Assembly: GCF_028463985.1 (NCBI RefSeq)
Contig: NZ_CP116766.1
Location: 1,984,001 to 2,048,000, forward strand
From: Neisseria lisongii
Lineage (GTDB): Bacteria; Pseudomonadota; Gammaproteobacteria; Burkholderiales; Neisseriaceae
Direction of reading: 5' to 3'
Length of the DNA stretch: 64,000 bases
Under the pieces are notes generated by a model. It was not told the DNA's origin. It ran no database searches and saw only the letters and a list, made by a program, of their open reading frames with translations. Position 1 is the stretch's first letter; each line of letters opens with the position of its first letter. The position numbers and the translations under genes are program-made. Below are positions 25,571 through 33,950 of this stretch, piece by piece.

Positions 25571-26367
25571 TGAAAGCCTTGCATGAAACCTCTTTTTTAG
25601 AGTCGCTGCGGATTCAGAACAGAGTAATCGGGGCGCTGATGATGCGGGAAATCATTACCCGCTACGGGCGCAACAACATCGGCTTTTTATGGCTGTTTGT
25701 CGAGCCGCTGATGATGACGCTGCTGATTGTTTTGATGTGGAAATTTTTCCGTGCCGATCATGTTTCCACGTTGAACATCGTTGCGTTTGCCATTACCGGT
25801 TATCCGATGTTAATGATGTGGCGCAATGCGTCCAACCGTGCGATTGGGGCGGTGTCGTCCAATGCTGCGCTGCTGTATCACCGCAATGTGCGGGTATTGG
25901 ATACCATTTTTGCACGCATGTTGCTGGAAGTAGCGGGGGCGACCGTTGCCCAAATTGCGATTATGTCGGCGCTGATTGCCATTCAGTGGATAGACCGGCC
26001 GGCGGACGTATTCTATATGCTGCTGGCGTGGCTCTTGATGGCGCTGTTTGCCTTCGGTTTGGGGCTGGTGATTTGTTCGGTGGCCGTACAGTTTGAAGCA
26101 TTCGGTAAAATCTGGGGAACGCTGACATTTGTGATGATGCCGCTTTCGGGTGCGTTTTTCTTTTTGCACAACCTGCCTTCCCAAGTGCGGGAATATGCCT
26201 TGTGGCTGCCGATGATGCACGGAACGGAAATGTTCCGTGCCGGCTATTTCGGCAGCAGCCAGATAACTTATGAAAATCCGTGGTATCTGCTGCTGTGTGA
26301 TTTGGTGCTGCTGCTGTTGGGTTTGGCGATGGTGCGTAAATTCAGTAAAGGGGTAGAGCCGGGATGA
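25570..26367 (+). CDS. ctrC: Capsule polysaccharide ABC transporter permease CtrC (KpsM family)
   Basis: A 265-residue ABC-2 type permease that moves lipid-linked capsule across the inner membrane. MREIITRYGRNNIGFLWLFVEPLMM near residues 25-48 is the conserved interface segment of KpsM-type permeases, followed by about six hydrophobic helices. FFFLHNLPSQVREYALWLPMMH near residue 200 is the other family hallmark. It overlaps ctrB by 1 base and ctrD by 4 bases (ATGA). Confidence 0.95.
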   Translation: MKALHETSFLESLRIQNRVIGALMMREIITRYGRNNIGFLWLFVEPLMMTLLIVLMWKFFRADHVSTLNIVAFAITGYPMLMMWRNASNRAIGAVSSNAALLYHRNVRVLDTIFARMLLEVAGATVAQIAIMSALIAIQWIDRPADVFYMLLAWLLMALFAFGLGLVICSVAVQFEAFGKIWGTLTFVMMPLSGAFFFLHNLPSQVREYALWLPMMHGTEMFRAGYFGSSQITYENPWYLLLCDLVLLLLGLAMVRKFSKGVEPG

Positions 26368-27014
26368 TTTCTGTCGAACATGTTTCCAAGCAATATCAGA
26401 CCCGTCAGGGCGTGCGCACCGTTTTGGACGACATCAGCTTCAAACTGGAAAAAGGCGAAAAAATCGGCATTTTGGGGCGCAACGGTGCCGGTAAGTCCAC
26501 CTTAATCCGCCTGATCAGCGGCGTTGAACCGCCGACTTCGGGTGAGATTAAACGCACCATGAGCATTTCGTGGCCGCTGGCGTTTTCCGGCGCATTTCAA
26601 GGCAGCCTGACCGGCATGGACAATCTGCGTTTTATCTGTCGGATTTACGATGTCGATATGGATTACGTTAAAGCGTTTACCGAAGAATTTTCCGAGCTGG
26701 GGCAATATCTGTATGAACCGGTCAAACGTTATTCTTCGGGCATGAAAGCCCGCTTGGCATTTGCCCTGTCGCTGGCGGTCGAATTTGACTGTTATCTGAT
26801 TGACGAAGTGATTGCCGTAGGCGATTCCCGCTTTTCCGCCAAGTGCCGATACGAATTGTTCGAACGCCGCAAAGACCGCTCGATTATTCTGGTGTCCCAC
26901 AGCCACAGCGCCATGAAGCAGTATTGCGACAACGCCATGGTATTGGACAAAGGCCGCCTGCACCAATTCGCCACGATGGATGAAGCCTATCAATATTACA
27001 ACGCCGGTTTGTAA
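26364..27014 (+). CDS. ctrD: Capsule polysaccharide ABC transporter ATPase CtrD (KpsT family)
   Basis: A 216-residue ATPase partner of CtrC. Walker A GRNGAGKST lies at residues 38-46. The shortened signature YSSGMKARLAFAL replaces the usual LSGGQ, as in polysaccharide exporters. CYLIDEVIAVGD is Walker B, and the switch histidine lies in ILVSHSHSAMK. Last gene of the ctr operon, closed by a DUS hairpin. Confidence 0.95.
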   Translation: MISVEHVSKQYQTRQGVRTVLDDISFKLEKGEKIGILGRNGAGKSTLIRLISGVEPPTSGEIKRTMSISWPLAFSGAFQGSLTGMDNLRFICRIYDVDMDYVKAFTEEFSELGQYLYEPVKRYSSGMKARLAFALSLAVEFDCYLIDEVIAVGDSRFSAKCRYELFERRKDRSIILVSHSHSAMKQYCDNAMVLDKGRLHQFATMDEAYQYYNAGL

Positions 27015-27026
27015 ACCTCTGCTGCG

Positions 27027-27061
27027 AGGCCGTCTGAAAACCCGATTTTCAGACGGCCTTT
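27027..27061 (+). terminator. Inverted DUS pair, terminator of ctrABCD
   Basis: AGGCCGTCTGAAAA-CCCGA-TTTTCAGACGGCCTT, starting 13 bases after the ctrD stop. Confidence 0.7.
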
Positions 27062-27079
27062 GTGTCGGCATTTTTTCTG

Positions 27080-27234
27080 TAGTGAAATAACCCCAAAGCA
27101 CTACAGCGTTGGCTTGGCCTCTGAAAATATAGCGGATTAACTTAACTTCCGCTACGGCGTTGCTGTGCCTTGCCGTACTACTTGTACCGTCTGCGGCTTG
27201 CTGCCTTGTATCGAAAATTAATTAAATCCGCTAT
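27080..27234. mobile_element. Broken Correia-like element followed by an intact one
   Basis: A left half (TAGTGAAATAACCCCAAAGCACTACAGCGTTGGCTTGG, about 27080-27118) stops. A complete element then runs from TATAGCGGATTAACTT (27128) to TTAATTAAATCCGCTAT (27234). The intact copy has its own terminal sequence (AGCGGATT/AATCCGCT), different from the half copy. It forms the ctrD-tex spacer. Confidence 0.65.
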
Positions 27235-27291
27235 GGGAAAGCCCATACGCTGTCTGCCCACCGCCGTTATGGAAAATCCCCCCGTTTCGGC

Positions 27292-27297
27292 TATAAT
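27292..27297 (+). promoter_or_regulatory. Candidate -10 box for tex
   Basis: GGCTATAATGCCC, 33 bases before the tex start; no convincing -35. Confidence 0.35.
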
Positions 27298-27329
27298 GCC
27301 CGTTTGCTTTCCCAAAAATATCCGAAAAT

Positions 27330-29603
27330 ATGAATATTATCCAAATACTTGCCCAAGAGCTTTCCGCTACTGCCGCCCAGATTACCGCTGCTGTCGAACT
27401 GATGGATGACGGGGCGACGGTTCCTTTTATTGCCCGCTACCGCAAAGAGGCCACCGGCGGTTTGGACGATACCCAACTGCGCACTTTGTCCGAGCGTCTG
27501 CAATATTTGCGGGAACTGGAAGAGCGCAAGCAGACGGTGTTGAAAAGCATTGAAGAACAACAAAAACTGACGCCCGAGTTGGCGGCGGCGGTGGCGGCGT
27601 GCGACAACAAAACCGCTTTGGAAGACCTGTATCTGCCCTACAAGCCCAAACGCCGAACCAAAGCCCAAATTGCCCGTGAAAACGGTTTGCAGCCTTTGGC
27701 GGATTTGCTGCTGAACGAGCAGCCGCAGGATACCGAAGCCGCCGCCCAAGCCTATATCGGCGACAATGTTCCCGATACCAAGGCCGCCCTTGACGGCGCA
27801 CGGGCGATTTTGATGGAACAGTTTGCCGAAGATGCCGCCCTGATTGGCGGTTTGCGTGAAAAATTGTGGCGGGAAGCCGGAATTCATGCCCAAGTGATTG
27901 CCGGACAAGAGCAGGCGGGCGAAAAATTCGGCGACTATTTCGACCACAGAGAAGCCGTCTGCACCATGCCCAGCCACCGTGCCTTGGCGGTTTTGCGCGG
28001 GCGCAACGAAGGCGTGCTGACCGTTTCCCTGAAATACCAGCCTGATGAAACGCCGATTACCGAACAAAGCGAATACGAACAAATCATCGCCCGCCAATTC
28101 CGGATTTCAGACGGCCACAAATGGCTCAAAGACACCGTGCGCCTGACTTGGCGTGCCAAAATCTTTCTCTCGCTGGAATTGGATGCACTCAACCGCCTGA
28201 AAGAGCAGGCCGACAGCGATGCCATCACCGTATTCGCCCGAAATCTCAAAGACTTGCTGCTGGCTGCCCCCGCCGGACGCTTGACCACGCTCGGCCTCGA
28301 CCCCGGCTACCGCAACGGCGTGAAATGTGCCGTGGTGGACGACACCGGCAAACTGTTGGATACGGCGATTGTGTATCTGCACCAAGAAAACAATATGTTC
28401 GCCGCCCTGTCTGCCATGATTCGGCGGCATCAAGTCAAACTGATTGCCATCGGCAACGGCACGGCCAGCCGTGAAACCGACAAAATCGCCGCCGAGCTGG
28501 TGAAAAGCCTGCCGGAAATGGGATTGCACAAAATTGTCGTTTCCGAAGCCGGCGCATCTATTTATTCCGCCTCTGAGCTGGCGGCAAAAGAGTTCCCCGA
28601 ATTGGACGTTTCGCTGCGGGGCGCGGTTTCCATCGCCCGCCGCCTGCAGGACCCGTTGGCGGAATTGGTGAAAATCGACCCGAAATCCATCGGTGTCGGC
28701 CAATACCAACACGATGTCAATCAATCGCAGCTTGCCAAATCGCTCGATGCCGTGGTTGAGGACTGTGTTAATGCCGTCGGCGTAGATGTCAATACCGCTT
28801 CCGCCCCGTTGCTGGCACGCATTTCCGGTCTGAACCAAACCCTTGCCCAAAATATCGTTGCCTACCGCAACGAAAACGGCGCATTTGCCAGCCGCAAACA
28901 ACTGCTCAAAGTTCCCCGTCTCGGCGAAAAAACCTTCGAGCAGGCGGCGGGCTTTCTGCGGATTAACGGCGGTAGCGAACCTTTGGACGCTTCCGCCGTC
29001 CACCCCGAAGCCTATCCGATCGTTGCCAAAATGTTGGAAAAACAGGGGATTACCGCCGCCGAATTAATCGGCAATCGGGACAAAATCCGACATATCCGTG
29101 CCGCCGACTTTATTGACGAACGCTTCGGCCTGCCGACCATCATCGACATTCTCAACGAACTCGAAAAACCCGGCCGCGACCCGAGGGGCGAATTTCAGAC
29201 GGCCTCGTTTGCCGAAGGAATTAATGAAATCAGTGATTTAGAAGTCGGCATGGTTTTGGAAGGTGTCGTGAGCAACGTTGCCAACTTCGGCGCATTTGTC
29301 GATATCGGCGTACACCAAGACGGCTTGGTGCATATTTCCGCCCTTGCCAACCGCTTTGTTCAAGACCCGAGGGAGGTTGTCAAAGCCGGCGATGTGGTCA
29401 AAGTCAAAGTGATTGAAGTCGATGCCGCCCGCAAACGCATTGCCCTGACCATGCGGCTGGACGACGAAACCGGAAGCGGCTCGCCCAAAAACAGGCCGTC
29501 TGAAAACCGCCGTGCCGACAAGGGCGGAAAACCCCGCCAGCAGCGGCAGCAGCAAATCGGCAACACCGCCATGGCGGACGCTTTTGCCAAGTTGAGAAAG
29601 TAG
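27330..29603 (+). CDS. tex: Tex family RNA-binding transcription accessory protein
   Basis: 757 residues, normal for Tex. Domains in order: N-terminal helical Tex_N with GATVPFIARYRKEATGGL near residues 30-47; a YqgF/RNase H-like domain near 320-450 (TLGLDPGYRNGVKCAVVDDTGKL); helix-hairpin-helix segments near 490-560; and a C-terminal S1 RNA-binding domain (GMVLEGVVSNVANFGAFVDIG, about 640-710). The protein ends in a basic, Gln-rich tail in which a DUS encodes RPSENRR. Tex after ctrD is the conserved region C-region E junction of neisserial capsule loci, although its role is general (RNA polymerase-associated). Confidence 0.95.
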   Translation: MNIIQILAQELSATAAQITAAVELMDDGATVPFIARYRKEATGGLDDTQLRTLSERLQYLRELEERKQTVLKSIEEQQKLTPELAAAVAACDNKTALEDLYLPYKPKRRTKAQIARENGLQPLADLLLNEQPQDTEAAAQAYIGDNVPDTKAALDGARAILMEQFAEDAALIGGLREKLWREAGIHAQVIAGQEQAGEKFGDYFDHREAVCTMPSHRALAVLRGRNEGVLTVSLKYQPDETPITEQSEYEQIIARQFRISDGHKWLKDTVRLTWRAKIFLSLELDALNRLKEQADSDAITVFARNLKDLLLAAPAGRLTTLGLDPGYRNGVKCAVVDDTGKLLDTAIVYLHQENNMFAALSAMIRRHQVKLIAIGNGTASRETDKIAAELVKSLPEMGLHKIVVSEAGASIYSASELAAKEFPELDVSLRGAVSIARRLQDPLAELVKIDPKSIGVGQYQHDVNQSQLAKSLDAVVEDCVNAVGVDVNTASAPLLARISGLNQTLAQNIVAYRNENGAFASRKQLLKVPRLGEKTFEQAAGFLRINGGSEPLDASAVHPEAYPIVAKMLEKQGITAAELIGNRDKIRHIRAADFIDERFGLPTIIDILNELEKPGRDPRGEFQTASFAEGINEISDLEVGMVLEGVVSNVANFGAFVDIGVHQDGLVHISALANRFVQDPREVVKAGDVVKVKVIEVDAARKRIALTMRLDDETGSGSPKNRPSENRRADKGGKPRQQRQQQIGNTAMADAFAKLRK

Positions 29604-29614
29604 TTGCAGAAAAA

Positions 29615-29651
29615 CCAAGCCGTCTGAAAATCGATTTTTCAGACGGCTTGG
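29615..29651. terminator. Bidirectional DUS-pair terminator between tex and dnaJ
   Basis: CCAAGCCGTCTGAAAA-TCGA-TTTTTCAGACGGCTTGG between two convergent genes, with T-rich flank on the plus side. Confidence 0.75.
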
Positions 29652-29683
29652 TTTTGTTTCAAACACTGGCAAATGTTTTAATT

Positions 29684-30832
29684 TCAATCAAACAATTCGC
29701 TTAATTTATCCAAAAACGTTTTCTTGCGTGGCGTTTGGCTGCGTTCGAGGCCGGTGGAGATTTTTTCAAATTCTTCCAGCAGCTCTTTCTGGCGGTCGGT
29801 CAGATTGACCGGCGTTTCGACGACGATGTGGCAATAGAGGTCGCCCATGGCGCTGGAGCGCAGGGATTTGATGCCTTTGCCTTTGACCCGCATACGGCGG
29901 CCGGTTTGGGTTTCCTGCGGAATGTTGAGTTTGACTTTGCCGTCTAAGGTCGGCACTTCGACTTCGCCGCCGAGGGCGGCTACGGCGAAGCTGATCGGGA
30001 GTTCGCAGTGTAAATCTAAGCCGTTGCGTTCGAAGATTTTGTGGGCTTTGACACGGACATTGACGTATAAATCGCCTGCCGGTGCGCCGTGCTGGCCCGG
30101 TTCGCCTTCGCCGCTCAAGCGGATACGCTGGCCGTCGTCGATGCCGGCGGGAATGTTGACTTCGACGGTTTTGCTGGTTTTGGTGCGGCCTTCGCCACGG
30201 CATTTGATGCACGGGTCTTTGATTTCTTTGCCGGTGCCGTGACAGGTCGGACAGGTCTGCTGCATTTGGAAAATGGCTTGGCGGACGTGAACCGTGCCGC
30301 TGCCGTGGCAGGTGGAGCAGGTGGTGGCGGATGTGCCGGGTTTGGCGCCGCTGCCGTGGCAGACATCGCATTCTTCGTAGGTCGGAATGTTGATGCGTTT
30401 TTTGAGGCCTTTGGCGGCTTCTTCGAGGGTGATTTCTATGCCGACTTCCAAGTCTGCACCTTGGTAGTTGGGCTGTCTGCCGCCTTGTCCGCCGCCGCCG
30501 AACATTTGGCTGAAGATGTCGCCGAAGTCGAAGCCTTGGGCGTTGCCGAAGCCGCCAAAGCCGCCGCCGAACCCTCCGCCGAAGCCGCCCTGTCCGCCGC
30601 CTGCCTGTTCGAAGGCGGCGTGGCCGTATTGGTCGTACATGGTGCGTTTTTCTTTGTCGGAAAGGGTGTCGTAGGCTTTTTGGATTTCTTTGAATTTTTC
30701 TTCCGCTGCTTTGTCGCCGGGGTTGCGGTCGGGGTGGTATTTCATCGCCAGTTTGCGGTAGGCTTTTTTGATTTCGTCCTCGCCGGCGCTGCGGGCCACG
30801 CCGAGGGTTTCGTAATAGTCTTGGTTGCTCAT
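29684..30832 (-). CDS. dnaJ: Chaperone protein DnaJ (Hsp40)
   Basis: A 382-residue co-chaperone of DnaK. The start at 30832 (MSNQDYYETLGVAR) begins the J domain directly; the open frame 49 codons upstream has no support. J domain residues 1-70 include the HPD motif (MKYHPDRNPGDKAAEEKFKEI). A Gly/Phe-rich linker follows (GGGFGGGFGGFG, about 75-130). Four CxxCxGxG zinc repeats (CDVCHGSG, CSTCHGSG, CPTCHGTG, CIKCRGEG) follow, then the C-terminal substrate domain. dnaK is not adjacent. A heat-shock-type promoter lies 39-66 bases upstream. Confidence 0.96.
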   Translation of the reverse strand: MSNQDYYETLGVARSAGEDEIKKAYRKLAMKYHPDRNPGDKAAEEKFKEIQKAYDTLSDKEKRTMYDQYGHAAFEQAGGGQGGFGGGFGGGFGGFGNAQGFDFGDIFSQMFGGGGQGGRQPNYQGADLEVGIEITLEEAAKGLKKRINIPTYEECDVCHGSGAKPGTSATTCSTCHGSGTVHVRQAIFQMQQTCPTCHGTGKEIKDPCIKCRGEGRTKTSKTVEVNIPAGIDDGQRIRLSGEGEPGQHGAPAGDLYVNVRVKAHKIFERNGLDLHCELPISFAVAALGGEVEVPTLDGKVKLNIPQETQTGRRMRVKGKGIKSLRSSAMGDLYCHIVVETPVNLTDRQKELLEEFEKISTGLERSQTPRKKTFLDKLSELFD

Positions 30833-30870
30833 GTTATTCGTTATACAGATGTCGTTAAAACTGAGGTGCA

Positions 30871-30898
30871 GATATGGGCAAAGTGGGGAAAACTCAAG
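30871..30898 (-). promoter_or_regulatory. RpoH (heat-shock sigma) promoter candidate for dnaJ
   Basis: On the minus strand CCCCCTTGAG (core CTTGAG at 30898-30893), 14 bases, then CCCATATC (30878-30871). This matches the heat-shock sigma consensus CTTGAA-N13..17-CCCCATnT well and has the same spacer as the groES site. Confidence 0.65.
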
Positions 30899-30943
30899 GG
30901 GGTATCTGTGTTGTGCTTGGTGAAAAGAGGGTGGGCGGTGGGC

Positions 30944-30976
30944 AAGGCCGTCTGAAAATTGGTTTTCAGACGGCTT
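30944..30976. repeat. Inverted DUS pair between divergent dnaJ and leuS
   Basis: AAGGCCGTCTGAAAA-TTGG-TTTTCAGACGGCTT. It lies upstream of both genes, so it cannot be their terminator and is probably a pure uptake signal. Confidence 0.6.
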
Positions 30977-31038
30977 CATCGGGTGTTATCGGGGGATTTT
31001 GCCGGATAAATCGTCCACTATTTTTGAAATTTAGCTGC

Positions 31039-31044
31039 TATAAT
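31039..31044 (+). promoter_or_regulatory. Candidate -10 box for leuS
   Basis: GCTGCTATAATTCC, about 50 bases before the start; TTTTTGAAAT lies too close upstream to be a normal -35. Confidence 0.35.
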
Positions 31045-31090
31045 TCCCCCTTAAATTTTCTCTTAATATCAGCGATAAAGCAGAAACATC

Positions 31091-33721
31091 ATGCAAGAAC
31101 AATACCAACCGTCCGCCATCGAACCGGCGGCGCAGCAAAAATGGGAAGCAGCCCGTTTGTTCAATGTATCCGAAGATACGTCCAAACCGAAATACTACTG
31201 TTTGTCTATGTTCCCCTATCCCAGCGGCAAGCTGCATATGGGGCATGTGCGCAACTACACCATCGGCGATGTGTTGAGCCGTTTCAAACTGTTAAACGGT
31301 TTCAATGTGTTGCAGCCTATGGGTTGGGACGCTTTCGGTATGCCGGCGGAAAATGCGGCGATGAAAAACAACGTTGCGCCGGCGGCGTGGACGTATGACA
31401 ACATCGAATACATGAAAAACCAGCTTAAAAGTTTGGGTTTCGCCATCGACTGGAATCGGGAAGTGGCGACCTGCAAGCCGGAATATTACCGTTGGGAACA
31501 ATGGCTGTTTACCAAACTGTTTGAAAAAGGCGTGGTATACCGCAAAAACGGTACGGTAAACTGGGATCCCGTCGATCAAACCGTATTGGCGAACGAGCAG
31601 GTGATTGACGGTCGGGGCTGGCGTTCGGGCGCATTAATCGAAAAACGCGAAATCCCGATGTATTACTTCAAAATCACCGATTACGCCGAAGAATTGCTTA
31701 ACGATTTGGACAAGCTGGAACACTGGCCCGAACAGGTCAAAACCATGCAGCGCAACTGGATCGGCAAATCACGGGGCATGACCGTGCGTTTTGCCGTTTC
31801 AGACGACAGCAAACAGGGTTTGGACGGCGATTACGCACAATTCCTGCAAGTCTATACCACCCGTCCCGACACGCTGATGGGCGCAACTTATGTTGCCGTT
31901 GCCGCCGAACATCCGCTGGCAACCGCCGCCGCTGCGGACAAACTCGAATTGCAGGCGTTTATCGCCGAATGCAAAGCCGGTTCGGTTGCCGAAGCGGATA
32001 TGGCGACGATGGAGAAAAAAGGTGTGCCGACCGGCCGCTTCGTGATTAATCCGCTCAACGGCGACAAGCTGGAAGTGTGGATTACCAACTATGTCTTGTG
32101 GGGTTACGGCGACGGCGCAGTGATGGCGGTTCCGGCGCATGACGAACGTGATTTCGAGTTTGCCGGAAAATACAATCTGCCGAAAAAACAAGTGATTGCC
32201 GTCGGCGACAATGCCTTTGACGTAAACCAATGGCAAGAATGGTATGCCGACAAAGAAAACGGCGTGTTGGTCAACAGCGGCGAATTTGACGGCATGAATT
32301 TTCAGACGGCATTTGAAGCGATTGCCGCCAAACTGCAAAGCAGCGGTGCGGGCGAACCGAAAACGCAATACCGCCTGCGCGACTGGGGTATTTCCCGCCA
32401 ACGTTACTGGGGTTGCCCGATTCCGATTATCCATTGCGACGACTGCGGCGACGTGCCGGTTCCCGAAAAAGATTTGCCGGTGGTGCTGCCGGAAAACGTC
32501 GTGCCGGACGGCATGGGTTCGCCGTTGGCAAAAATGCCCGAATTTTACGAAACCCAATGCCCGTGCTGCGGCAAACCCGCCAAGCGTGAAACCGATACCA
32601 TGGATACCTTTATGGAATCGAGCTGGTATTTCTTCCGCTATATGTCGCCCGAGTTTTCAGACGGCATGGTTGAGCCTGCCGCCGCCGATTACTGGGGTTC
32701 GGTCGATCAATATATCGGCGGTATCGAACACGCCATTCTGCATTTGCTCTACGCCCGCTTCTTCACCAAACTGATGCGCGACGAAGGCTTGGTCAAAGTG
32801 GACGAACCGTTCGAACGCCTGCTCACGCAGGGCATGGTCGTTTGCGAAACCTATTACCGTGAAAACGAAAAAGGCGGCAAAGACTGGATTAACCCCGCCG
32901 ATGTCGAAGTACAGACCGACGACAAAGGCCGCCCCGTTTCCGCCACGCTGAAAGCCGACGGCAAACCCGTGATTATCAGCGGAGTGGAAAAAATGTCCAA
33001 ATCCAAAAACAACGGCGTTGATCCGCAAGAGCTGATTAATGCTTACGGCGCAGACACCGCCCGTCTGTTTATGATGTTCGCCGCCCCGCCCGAACAGTCT
33101 CTCGAATGGAGCGACAGCGGCGTAGAAGGTGCGCACCGCTTCCTGCGCCGCCTGTGGCGCACCGTGTTCGAATACCTGAAACAGGGCAAAGCAGCGGCTG
33201 CATTCAGCGGCAATCAGGACGGTTTGAGCAAAGAACTCAAAGAATTGCGCCACAAACTGCACAGCACCATCGTCAAAGTCAGCGACGACTACGGCCGCCG
33301 CCAACAGTTCAACACCGCCATCGCCGCCGTGATGGAACTGTTGAACCAATACGACAAAACCGATACTTCGGGCGAAACCGGCAGAGCCGTTGCCCAAGAA
33401 GTGCTGGAAGCCGTAACCCGCCTGCTGTGGCCGATTGCCCCGCACATCAGCGAAACCCTGTGGAGCGAAATCAACAGCGGCAAACTGTGGGAAGCCGGCT
33501 GGCCGCAGGCGGATCAAGCCGCACTGGTGAAATCCGAAATCGAAATCATGGTGCAGGTAAACGGCAAACTGCGCGGCAAACTCACCCTCGCCGCCGACGC
33601 TTCCAAAGAAACCGTCGAAGCCGCCGCACTCGCCCACGAAGGCGCAGTGAAATTCATGGAAGGCAAAGCACCGAAAAAAATCATTGTCGTCCCCGGCCGA
33701 CTGGTAAATATCGTAGTCTAA
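31091..33721 (+). CDS. leuS: Leucyl-tRNA synthetase
   Basis: 876 residues; charges tRNA-Leu. The class I HIGH-type motif HMGH lies at residues 49-52 (SGKLHMGHVRNY). The CP1 editing domain covers roughly 220-410 (TTRPDTLMGATYVAVAAEHPL is the editing-site threonine motif). A zinc-type CxxC pair lies near 450 (HCDDCGDVPVPEKDLP) with a second at CPCCGKPAKRETDTMD. KMSKS is exact at 634-638, followed by the anticodon-binding helices and a C-terminal domain (VNGKLRGKLTL). Complete and typical. Confidence 0.97.
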   Translation: MQEQYQPSAIEPAAQQKWEAARLFNVSEDTSKPKYYCLSMFPYPSGKLHMGHVRNYTIGDVLSRFKLLNGFNVLQPMGWDAFGMPAENAAMKNNVAPAAWTYDNIEYMKNQLKSLGFAIDWNREVATCKPEYYRWEQWLFTKLFEKGVVYRKNGTVNWDPVDQTVLANEQVIDGRGWRSGALIEKREIPMYYFKITDYAEELLNDLDKLEHWPEQVKTMQRNWIGKSRGMTVRFAVSDDSKQGLDGDYAQFLQVYTTRPDTLMGATYVAVAAEHPLATAAAADKLELQAFIAECKAGSVAEADMATMEKKGVPTGRFVINPLNGDKLEVWITNYVLWGYGDGAVMAVPAHDERDFEFAGKYNLPKKQVIAVGDNAFDVNQWQEWYADKENGVLVNSGEFDGMNFQTAFEAIAAKLQSSGAGEPKTQYRLRDWGISRQRYWGCPIPIIHCDDCGDVPVPEKDLPVVLPENVVPDGMGSPLAKMPEFYETQCPCCGKPAKRETDTMDTFMESSWYFFRYMSPEFSDGMVEPAAADYWGSVDQYIGGIEHAILHLLYARFFTKLMRDEGLVKVDEPFERLLTQGMVVCETYYRENEKGGKDWINPADVEVQTDDKGRPVSATLKADGKPVIISGVEKMSKSKNNGVDPQELINAYGADTARLFMMFAAPPEQSLEWSDSGVEGAHRFLRRLWRTVFEYLKQGKAAAAFSGNQDGLSKELKELRHKLHSTIVKVSDDYGRRQQFNTAIAAVMELLNQYDKTDTSGETGRAVAQEVLEAVTRLLWPIAPHISETLWSEINSGKLWEAGWPQADQAALVKSEIEIMVQVNGKLRGKLTLAADASKETVEAAALAHEGAVKFMEGKAPKKIIVVPGRLVNIVV

Positions 33722-33747
33722 GCGTTTGAACCGATTACGATAAAATC

Positions 33748-33801
33748 AGGCCGTCTGAAAATGCCGTTTTCTATAAAACGTATTTTTCAGACGGCCTTTT
33801 T
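33748..33801 (+). terminator. Inverted DUS pair with T-run, terminator of leuS
   Basis: AGGCCGTCTGAAAATGCCG ... TTTTTCAGACGGCCTTTTTG. Confidence 0.7.
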
Positions 33802-33901
33802 GCAGCGTTAGGGGGAATTTGGCGTGTGCCAGAAATGCGGTCAATTCCCCAGATAAAAATCAGATATTCCAGCCATCAATCCGCTTGCCGCCAAGCAAAA
33901 A

Positions 33902-33939
33902 ACCAAGCCGTCTGAAAACATGATTTTCAGACGGCTTGG
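33902..33939. terminator. Inverted DUS pair after the LprI-domain lipoprotein gene
   Basis: ACCAAGCCGTCTGAAAA-CATGA-TTTTCAGACGGCTTGGT, 12 bases beyond the stop on the minus strand. Together with 33748-33801 it insulates two convergent genes. Confidence 0.65.
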
Positions 33940-33950
33940 TTTCAGGCAAA

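Noticed and set aside
30089..30955. A 288-codon plus-strand frame opposite dnaJ
   Set aside because: It is the complement of the Gly-rich and zinc-finger regions of dnaJ and covers the dnaJ promoter.
32657..33637. A 326-codon open frame antisense to leuS
   Set aside because: Phe/Val/Gly-rich shadow frame; leuS motifs on the other strand are unambiguous.
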